From Ctenosaura bakeri (taxonomy: Eukaryota > Chordata > Lepidosauria > Squamata > Iguanidae), in assembly GCA_948474755.1 (NCBI GenBank), contig CAOLHI010001315.1, positions 372,001-436,000 on the forward strand: a stretch of DNA of 64,000 nt, read 5' to 3'. The stretch's first letter is position 1; the number at the start of each line of letters is the position of its first letter. Under the pieces are notes generated by a model, which was not told where the DNA came from, did not search any database, and saw only the letters and a program-made list of their open reading frames with translations. This document shows, piece by piece, positions 56,164 to 64,000 of this stretch. Made by a program: the position numbers and the translations under genes.

Positions 56164-56622
56164 CTGTCCTTTAGAGCAACTAGTTTTCAAGACAGAATTC
56201 CATGTTCTCCATTTTGATCTGATCTCCATGTTATATCCGTCCATCATACTGGAACAGCCACAAATACCAGAGGTCCTTCATGCTGTGAATCTTGGAGCAT
56301 CCCCTAGCTAATGCCTGGCCCTCCCAATGTCGCTATTCAGAGCCATTGGGAAGACCAACCTTTCTCCCATCCCACCGGAGGGCCTGAGAAGGGCAGGAGG
56401 CAGAGGAGAAGCCAGGAAGGGAGGGGAAAAGGCAACTAAAGTTTCTGGGTGCTTCCCACTCTCAGCTTTCTCTGTCAATCTCAAAGGAAACCATCCAGCA
56501 TCTCACAGGTGGCTCCTTTCGATGCAAGGAGCATCATGTGCAACCCCACAGAGCAGGCAGTGGATAATGGGAATGAGAAGGTACAGTGGGGAGAAGCCAC
56601 TGCTGATTCATCTAGCAATGAG

Positions 56623-57426
56623 CAGTGGTTCTCAACCTGGGGGTCGGGACCCCTTTGAGGGTCGAACGACCATTTCACAGGGGTCGCCGCTCCTCAATCC
56701 TTCCCCCCTTTTAAAAGAAGGTGGCCTCACAGCCAATAGGAGCAGTACTTCTGAGACCCCTGCGCTGGGGTTCAAACTGCAAATCCCAGGATTCCATAGG
56801 ATGGTGAAAGTGGAATAATAGTGCTATAACAGTCTAGTGCAGAAATAGCCAGGATGACTTTCTCCTCTCGCTTTTGTTGTGCATGGACCCTTGGCGCTTG
56901 CCACATGCACGTGTTGCGTTCTTCGCCCTGACTGTCTTGCATTCCTCGCTTTTTGTATGTTCAGCATCCGCACTCCCTTTAAGGGAGGGAGTGAAACAAA
57001 ACGCGTCTGCTTCTGCCGCCGCCATCTTTCCTCTCTCCCTGTCCTTTCCTCCCTGCGCCTCGTGTAAAATGTGGGCTGTGTCGGCATTGCCTTTGGGAGT
57101 CACTGGCTTTTTGAACTGTGGAAACCCAACATTCAGAACTAGAACTACTGCCTTAATTCTGGCATTGATGGACGCTCTCTGTGCTTAAAAAAGGGGGGAG
57201 GGTTACCAGTTTTTAGGCATTAGAAGTCTTATCCAGAGCAATGATTTAGGGTAGTGTTTCCAATCTATTTGATGTTGGAAATAACTAACTAACTAATAAC
57301 TAAATAATTAATAAATAAATAAAAAACATAAATAAATATAGCGAAAATGGTTTTATGGTTGGGGGTCACCACAACATGAGGAACTGTATTAAGGGGTTGC
57401 GGCATTGGGAAGATTGAGAACCACTG
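56623..57426. mobile_element. hAT (Charlie/SPIN-type) nonautonomous element, arm 2 only
   Basis: Terminal inverted repeats CAGTGGTTCTCAACCTGG and, in reverse complement, CAGTGGTTCTCAATCTTC. The next bases, gggtcgggacccctttgagg, are typical of this hAT group. Decayed 8-base flanks gcaatgag and cattagag. Arm 1 keeps the empty site near 38765-38790. The interior carries half a palindromic element (56775-56850) and a CpG-rich patch. Confidence 0.82.
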
Positions 57427-57903
57427 CATTAGAGGTTTTTAAAACCCTAGTTCTGGGGTCATCTCCATCTTCAGGCTGATGGTCCTTTTTTCTTCCTTTC
57501 CTCATTTCCCAAATTCCCCCCTCCCTTTTTTGCAAATTCTCTGGGCATCTCGCCCTCTCTTCCAGCCCCATTCCAGACCGCGTGCTATTGTTCTTTCTCT
57601 TGTTCTGAAAACAAAGGGGAGGGAGGATGCCTCCCTGCCCAGTTTGCAACCTGGCTGCTCGCTTACCTTCCCTCCTCTATCTGAGTTTGGGACTCCCTTG
57701 TTTTATGGACTTACTCGGTTTGCTTTCTAGAAAGCGATTACCAACCAAGGGGACTTGGAAGAAACTGGGGTGGCACTTTACCACTTGGCCATTGGACTCT
57801 CAGAACAGAGATAACAGCATGGAGCTATCCTGCAGGATTGTTGTAAGGATTACAACAACATCACGCCTGTAAAGGGCCAGGCACTACTATTATTAACTTA
57901 GAG

Positions 57904-58195
57904 CGGGGCTTTCCAAACGGTGTGCCATGACAGATTAGTGTGTCCCCTGAAGTGTGCAGGTGTGTTTCCTGCAATCTTGGAAATGTCTTTTACTATTTAT
58001 AAACCATATATTTTTAAAAATATATGAAAAGGTTTCATGAGATATGTTGTGTCCCCATACATTTCGTTACTACAATTTATGTCTATGTCCTTATCTCTTA
58101 CAAGGGGTTAGTTTAACCTCCCGTTTGCAACTGTGTCATGAAACGATGCCTGTCTAAAAGGTGTGTCACCAACATGAAAAGTTTGGAAAGCTCTG
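57904..58195. mobile_element. hAT-type miniature element, arm 2 only
   Basis: Ends CGGGGCTTTCCAAAC and, in reverse complement, CAGAGCTTTCCAAAC. Flanks acttagag and ttttagag agree at 6 of 8 bases. It lies 24 bases from exon 15 of the paralogue, just beyond its donor. The arm 1 sequence is uninterrupted here. Confidence 0.75.
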
Positions 58196-58218
58196 TTTTA
58201 GAGTAAGCCAAACCTTAC

Positions 58219-58295
58219 CTCAATAAAGTGGACAAACACATTAACCAGGCTGGTTCCCAGGAGTGCAGGCAGGGGGAATCCAAGACCAAGAGGCC
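58219..58295 (-). CDS. Inverted paralogue exon 15
   Basis: 77 nt between ttacag and gtaagg, starting PLGLGFPLPALLG. There are 13 base changes and six amino-acid changes relative to exon 15 of the first gene, with no stop and no indel. Confidence 0.84.
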
Positions 58296-58843
58296 CTGTA
58301 AGGAGAAAATTATACTATTTTAGGCTCCGAGAGAGAAGTGTTGCTGCTGGCAGAAGGCTGATGCCTACCCATAGACCTCAACTTGATTTTTGATCCTATA
58401 AAACAGAAATAGAGGCATACGTCCCCCTCCCTTGCTTTGCTTGTTGGGTGCTTCTGTGCATCAGAAATCCAAAGTCAGTTTACAGCTATGCAAGCAAATC
58501 CATCAAAGGCAGTGTAATTAATAATAATAATAGGCTGGAGGTGATGTTGCTAGCAGTTGGAACAATAACCAAGAGGATTTGAAATGCCTGTGTGAATAGT
58601 AAGACTTTTGTCCAGCATCTCAGCAATAACAGGGAGCATGACGGCAACCGGTCTCTCCAGCCACTGGCACTTGGTAGTATTCCTCTTGTCATGGAGGTAA
58701 CATGGCACCTAATAATCGGGACTTGGTCTAAGCCTTTTCTCCTCCCTCCCTCATTAATTGGGTGCCCTCCTGCTGTGAAATCTCTGAGACATCTCCAGGT
58801 TTCCCCTCCTGCTGCTCTTCAGCCACTTTTCAGAGGGTCTTAC

Positions 58844-58907
58844 CATTGAGAAGAGGCAAAAAGATTTCACCCACTAAGTTGCCGCAGTGGGGTACCAGAC
58901 TGGAAAC
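58844..58907 (-). CDS. Inverted paralogue exon 14
   Basis: 64 nt between tcgcag and gtaaga encoding [20 protein letters not shown]; five base changes from the first gene. Confidence 0.84.
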
Positions 58908-59261
58908 CTGCGAGAGATGGAAGAGGTGAAAGGTGAGTGCACGGAGCGAATGAAGCTGCCTTGTACAACCAAAGCAGGCGTCTAGCCCAGGGCAGCCAAA
59001 ACAGAGTGGTGTCAGCTCAGTCCTGAGCATTGTTGGGGCCCATTCAGGTTTTGCCCTTAGGTGCTGTCCTTTCTTTTCTAAAATAACTCAAAAATTACAG
59101 CCAACATTTTAAGCATTAAACACATTTTTAAAAGAAAATCCAGAGAATGCATTTTAAACCTCGACAAGCTCAGAAAAACAATCTAGCAGTCTTTGGGGCT
59201 TAATAATCTATTCTCAGCTGATTTGAGCCTCAAACTGAAATTTAGGTTGGACGTGATAATG

Positions 59262-59269
59262 ATAATAAT

Positions 59270-59304
<35 letters not shown>

Positions 59305-59313
59305 AAACAACAA
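59262..59313. repeat. AAC microsatellite (arm 2)
   Basis: ATA/ATG then AAC units, the inverted counterpart of 37122-37227. Confidence 0.8.
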
Positions 59314-59648
59314 TGATGAGCTTCATGCTGAGGAAGGTTCTCCGAACCAATTTTGGAGTTACTGCTGGAGATAAACCATGGAGCTGATTCATGAAAAGCA
59401 CGTAAGCTGAGCCCCATCATCCCCAACCTGCTGCAGGTTGTCCTGTTTCCAGTTCTCCAATGTTTCTGGTAGCAAAGGGTCTTCCCAGCCCCCGCCCTTG
59501 AATATGCACAGCCCTTTCTGCGTACAAATCATCTCCTCTTCCAGTGAGCTCTAACATTTCTTCATTTACATCAATAAGCTGTGACCACCGTTTCTAAAAA
59601 GAACGCCTTGAAAGCAATGTGATGCTGACTCAGAAAAGACCAACTTAC

Positions 59649-59691
59649 ATCAGTGATGCCAACACCGGAAGATACCAGCACAAGTGAGACT
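59649..59691 (-). CDS. Inverted paralogue exon 13
   Basis: 43 nt between cccttag and gtaagt encoding [14 protein letters not shown]; one change from exon 13 of the first gene. Confidence 0.82.
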
Positions 59692-60676
59692 CTAAGGGAC
59701 AAAAACAGATGATATTGTAAGAATCCAGGCATCAGAAATAACCTCTTTCCGGTGGGTGAAGCAGCTCGGTAGCTGGTGGGAGGTATATCTCAGCAGTCAA
59801 AGTGACCGCTAGGGTTCACCAAAGTCCATCTTCATCACCTGGATTCACTGCTGGACTGGGCACAGTCCTGATCTGGGAGGGTGGTTCCATCCCAGCTTCC
59901 ACTCCCCACTCCATTCAACACTTGCCTGGAAGCACCAATGAGGTGTTGCAAGGGGACCTGTTACGCCCCCTCCAACTAACAGAGAAAGAGGGGGCACTCT
60001 GTTTCTTCCACATCTATCAGCTTCTAAGTCCACAAGGAGGTGCTTCTCCAGACTCTGGCCTTCCATTGGGTACATTCTGGCAGGAAGGAGAGGGAAGCAA
60101 GAAGCAAAGGGCTCCCAAGCCCACCTCTAGCCTCGGTTCCTTCGCTCAGCTCACGCCTGGCAAGTCAGCTACACTGAGCACGGCCACGCTCAGCAGTGGG
60201 AATACCGACAGTAGGGGCACAGGTCAGCACCTGATGATGTCCATTGTCTAGCTCTGAACATAAAAATGTGGGAGACTCAACAGCCTTAGGGCACATCACA
60301 GACTTTCGAGAACACAAGTGTTGACCTGGTGACCTGCATTTTTTTTTCCAGCAACCCTTTGGAATAGTTGAGCCTTCTCCAAAGAACTGGTCTTAATTGG
60401 TCTTTCCTGAAGGAGGATTCTGGGATGAGTTGCTCCCCTCCAGTTAGAGGCTGCCTACCGGGCTTCACATTGGCTTTTATTGCTGCCGTCAAATGGAGCT
60501 TCAGTGGAGAGAGGTGTTTCCAGAAGGAAGTTGGAGAACGAGAACAGACCCATTCAAAGGAGAAGAACATGTCCTTCTTCCCTTTCTCCTCACTGAGTTA
60601 CTCCATCATTGACTTCAGGGCAGCAAAGTCACTAGGGGTGTGTCTGGACCACACCAGGTGACAACATCAGAGGGGG

Positions 60677-61213
60677 GTGATACCAAAATGGCCCCTTCTT
60701 TCTCCCACCCTTCATGAGAGCCTGTATGTCTCCATGGAGGATGAGCACCCCCATTTTTCTTATGACTGGATGAGATCCCCAGTGCCTTTGCTCATGCAAA
60801 GGGAGGTGGGTACATCAGGATGCCCGCAGGGTGGGCCCCGCGACAGGAGACTTGGGCCCCAGCATTACAGATCCTGGAGAGAAGAGGCTCCCTGGGTGGG
60901 GGACCCCAGGAGCTTCCACACTGGGAGACACCAACCCTCATCATGCCACTGCTTCGGGGCTCGACCTGAGACTTTTTCAAAGGACAGTGCAAGCCATGCT
61001 GCACAGCAGGGTTGTCTGAGGTTAGTCATCGGCATGCTATTTTCTCCCCAAAGCCTCTCAGACCCAGTTCAGAGCAGCATGTACATGGGAAAGCGTGCAA
61101 TCCCCACAGACTGGGTAGCAACACGGAGATGCCCAGGCAACTGCTGTCCATCCAGGTTGGATCTTGGATGGAACAGTGAGCTCCAAAAGTGCCAAAAGAA
61201 GACTTACTTGTAG
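60677..61213 (+). other. 178-codon antisense open frame in intron 12 of the paralogue
   Basis: Contains [19 protein letters not shown] and [15 protein letters not shown]. It is open over the same stretch as 35240-35764 on the minus strand of arm 1. No known domain. It overlaps the 3' end of exon 12 in antisense. Most likely a chance frame kept by recent duplication. Confidence 0.25.
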
Positions 61214-61275
61214 AGGGAGACGGCAATGATCAGCCTGCCCTTAACCACAGAGATAGACGCAGTCAGAGTGAGACT
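61208..61275 (-). CDS. Inverted paralogue exon 12
   Basis: 68 nt, identical to 35178-35245, encoding [20 protein letters not shown]. The acceptor is ccttacag and the donor gtaagt. Confidence 0.85.
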
Positions 61276-61425
61276 CTGTAAGGAGATGTTGGAGAAAACC
61301 CAAAGAGTCACCTGGGAAAGGGGGGGCTGAGATCCCCCTTCCCCGCGACACAGCCAAATTCGGCTGGGGCCAAAGGGCTTCTGGCCCCATGGAGGAGAAC
61401 CTTTCTTTGGAACGGGGCTACTTAC

Positions 61426-61571
61426 ACTTCTCACAATGAGGACAGAAATACGGATCCATCTGCGTTCCTGATGAACACCTCGATCTCGACACTGACAGAC
61501 ACAACGCCGCCGGTACTTTCAAAAACAATGACTGGATCCACCAGAGGGGAGATTTTAAGATACAGGACACT
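61426..61571 (-). pseudogene. Inverted paralogue exon 11 with 1-base deletion
   Basis: Identical to 34881-35027 except that gtattttctg reads gtatttctg. The exon is 146 nt and the frame is lost. Both splice sites are intact. Confidence 0.85.
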
Positions 61572-61712
61572 CTGAAAAACAAAGGCAATCAGGACTGAAG
61601 ATTCACTGGCCCCGGTCCTCCAAGGTTTAAAGCCAGTTTGCCATCCCCCACCCCCACCCCCACCCTGAGGGATTGGTCAGGATGAGGTCCCTGGAAGGGG
61701 TATCACGCTTAC

Positions 61713-61733
61713 CGAGGTGATGCTTGGAGAACC
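61713..61733 (-). CDS. Inverted paralogue exon 10 (microexon)
   Basis: The same 21 bases (GSPSITS) with cttcag and gtaagc splice sites on the minus strand. Confidence 0.7.
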
Positions 61734-62036
61734 CTGAAGAAAGAGGGGAAAAAAGATATTCAGCCTGGGAATTTAGAGGCTTCCCTTTTTGCTGATTGCA
61801 ACATACATGGTGTTTTAAATGTGTGCAAGGCTGAACCACCCCTGGTTCCACATGTGGCAGCAAAAGGGAACTTTTCTGGAGATCATCTGTTTTCTCTGAA
61901 AGAGGATACCCTTAACGTTCCCCCTCCAAGAGAGGAAAATAATTTTGCCCTGATCTCATGGGTTCCACCAACTGAACAAAAGATTGCTAAAAGAAAGAGA
62001 AAGAAATGTTTTGCAAACCCTCCCTCACCTTTCACA

Positions 62037-62165
62037 GAACAGGAGAGTTGGAAGAGACCCCCAGGGGCCATCCAGCCCACCCCAGCCTGCCATGCAGGAA
62101 GACACAGTCAAATCACTCCCCTTGACAGACGAACACTTTAAAACCTCCAAGGACGGAGGAGGACA
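62037..62165 (-). mobile_element. CR1 tail fragment (arm 2)
   Basis: Inverted copy of the tail at 34290-34412. Confidence 0.75.
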
Positions 62166-62950
62166 ACCATGGAAACAGAGCCACTGAGATGCTGTCTCTC
62201 CGTGTGCTATTGGCAGTTGGCTTGCCCCCTAGAGCAAGGCTTCAAACGAAGACATGACCTCTGTATTTTGGGCTGAGTAATAGCCTTGATCTAGACTGCT
62301 GCAGCACAGCCTGTGTTGGGCTTCCCTTGAAGACCCTCGGAAGGCCCGTTTGGCCTGGAATGTCCCTCTCCTTCATGAGTGAGTGGGAGCCAAGGAGAGG
62401 AGATTTCAACCAATGAACTAGGAAAATGTCAGAGGGAGGGTCTCGGTTTGTGCTCTGGAGCACTGGAAACATTGAGGAGGACAAGGCCTTCTCTGGCAAC
62501 TTCCATCAGACACGACTGGCTATCTGGCTGTGTTATTCTTTGCTTTTAACTGTTCTATAAGAGTATTTAAGCCAGCTGTCGCACTCTTTTCAGCTGTTTC
62601 TATGGTGATGCATTTCACTGTGGCTTTTTTACTTTTTACTGCTTTACTTATTCCAGTATCTGAAATATTAGAATGAGAAGACATACCAGTTTGGCCACCT
62701 CGCCCAGCCACACGGGGAGGGGGCTGGCCACCAACAAAGATCAGTTGAACGCCAGTGGAGAGGTCAGGAGGGGACCCTCGTGTACGCTCTGGGCTCAGGG
62801 GCAGGGTGGCCATTTTGGCCAAGTGCCTTCTTCCCCTTTGCCTGATGCCTCACCCCCTGTCCTGCCCCATCTGCCTTCTGGAACTGGACCCTGCAAAGAC
62901 TGCATTTGAAAAGGTCCCGGATATCACGTAGCAGACCGCCTCTCATGCTA

Positions 62951-63520
62951 GATCATAGAATCATAGAAATGTAGAGTTGGAAGAGACCACATGGGCCATC
63001 CAGTCGAACCCCCTGCCATGCAGGGACACCCTCAAAGCACTCTCGACAGTTGGCTATCCAGCCTCTGCTTAAAAAACTCCAGAGAAGGAGACTCCACTAC
63101 ACTCCAAGGCAGCAGATTCCACTGACAGACAGCCCTGACTGTCAGGAAGTTCTTCCTGAGGTTCAGGTGCAATCTCCTTTCCTGCAGCTTGAATCCATTG
63201 CTCCTTGTCCTGGTCTCTGGAGCAGCAGAAAACAAGCCCTCTCCTTCCTCTATATGGCATCTCTTCCAATATTTAAACATGGCTCTCATGTCTCCTCTTA
63301 ACCTTCTCTTTTGAGACTAAACATACCCAGTTCTCTAAGTCTATCCTCATAGGGCTTCAGGGCTTCCAGGCCCCTCACCATTTTGGTTGCCCTCCTCTGG
63401 ACTTGCTCCAGATTGACCATGTCCTTCTTGAATTGGGGTGCCCAGATCTGGACACAGTTTTCAAGATGAGGTCTAACCAAAGCAGAGTAGAGGGTACCGG
63501 TACCTAGATGTTGAAAGACG
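62951..63520 (-). mobile_element. CR1 3' fragment in intron 9 of the paralogue (arm 2)
   Basis: Begins agatcatagaatcatagaaatg and ends beside the exon 9 donor, the same junction as in arm 1. Confidence 0.92.
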
Positions 63521-63528
63521 TCACTCAC

Positions 63529-63582
63529 CCCACCAGGAATTAGAGCCAAAATAGCGTTCCTCAGTTCGTCGGCCTTAGAATA
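63529..63582 (-). CDS. Inverted paralogue exon 9
   Basis: 54 nt encoding [18 protein letters not shown] between cag and gtgagt on the minus strand; two base differences from 32874-32927. Confidence 0.82.
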
Positions 63583-63769
63583 CTGTTTTAAGGGAAAAAG
63601 GGGAAAGCATTGGTTCACAGATCGGAAGAGCAAGGTCCTTGATATCTACGTAAAGGCTGAATTGCATTGAACCCTATGGGCAATGGAAATAAAAAAAGAC
63701 TGTGCAGCCCTAGTTCATCTCCTTGAGAAACACGTAGCCTCCTTGCAGCCTTGGGACCGTCTTCGTACA

Positions 63770-64000
63770 TGGCGGTGTTTTCCCTAGTATTGGCTGGGCA
63801 TTCTGGGCCCAGAATTTAGAAGTCCAAATTATTCCCAATTCAAAATTGTCCACATGGGGGACTGAGATAGGAACACCTTTGCTTTCTGATGGTCTCATGG
63901 ACACAAACTTTGTTTCATGCACAGATTTATTAAAAACAGTGTATAATTTTACCTTTAGGCTATGTGCATAGTATGAAACATCAATGAATCTCTGTGCCAT
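63770..64000 (-). mobile_element. Tigger-type element (arm 2), cut by window end
   Basis: Inverted copy of 32454-32650; continues beyond the window. Confidence 0.45.

Larger units (their letters stand above)
55130..63582 (-). pseudogene. Second BPIFB-like gene, exons 9-16 of an inverted paralogue, exon 11 frameshifted
   Basis: Reading the minus strand from the window end gives, in order, copies of exon 9 (63529-63582), 10 (61713-61733), 11 (61426-61571), 12 (61208-61275), 13 (59649-59691), 14 (58844-58907), 15 (58219-58295) and 16 (55275-55298, TGA stop), plus AATAAA at 55130-55135. All acceptors and donors are intact and all exons but one keep their length and frame. Exon 11 is 146 nt instead of 147, from loss of one T in a four-T run, which shifts the frame after about residue 42 of that exon. 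This could be a recent pseudogene or a homopolymer base-calling error. Exons 1-8 would lie beyond 64000, so I cannot say whether the gene is complete. Confidence 0.8.
55025..64000 (-). repeat. Inverted duplication, arm 2 (cut by window end)
   Basis: Reverse complement of arm 1. It is longer because of four insertions absent from arm 1: CR1 at 55348-55596, CR1 at 55893-56163, hAT at 56623-57426 and hAT at 57904-58195. Arm 1 has a long CTTC tract (38661-38752) where arm 2 has unrelated sequence. Confidence 0.93.

Overview
The window is nuclear DNA of a reptile, most probably a squamate. It is rich in CR1 LINEs read on both strands. It also has a 5S-rRNA-headed SINE of the type known from lizards, Harbinger, hAT and Tigger-like DNA transposons, and genes broken into short exons by GT-AG introns. 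Almost every long open frame is a CR1 fragment or a chance frame. The organism call is an inference from repeat content.

Layout. Positions 1 to about 17.1 kb hold no host exon that I can support: CR1 fragments, three GGCC-ended Harbinger-type miniature elements, a MIR-like SINE, an LTR, and a 2.75 kb CR1 on the minus strand with endonuclease and reverse transcriptase domains (12067-14818). From 17521 to 39741 on the plus strand lies one host gene, a BPI-fold (BPI/LBP/PLUNC superfamily, BPIFB-like) secreted lipid-binding protein. I reconstructed 16 exons whose phases all agree, giving about 457 residues, a signal peptide at the start, the conserved disulfide pair at Cys143/Cys181, a TAA stop and a polyadenylation signal.

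From 32454 to about 39835 the sequence is repeated in inverted orientation at about 55025-64000, where the window ends. The minus-strand copy carries exons 9-16 of a second BPIFB-like gene, tail-to-tail with the first. Its splice sites are preserved, but exon 11 has lost one base in a T run. The arms are about 99% identical in exons 9-13 and differ by about 17% in exons 15-16. The minus-strand arm has four transposon insertions for which the other arm keeps the empty site. This suggests an older inverted duplication whose outer part was later homogenised, probably by gene conversion.

The spacer of about 15 kb between the arms (39836-55024) holds a 5S SINE, a Tigger-type element, miniature elements and a 7.8 kb PIF/Harbinger transposon (44196-51988) with matching terminal inverted repeats and an AAG target duplication. 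It contains a frameshifted HARBI1-like DDE transposase and remnants of accessory, partly Myb/SANT-like, reading frames.
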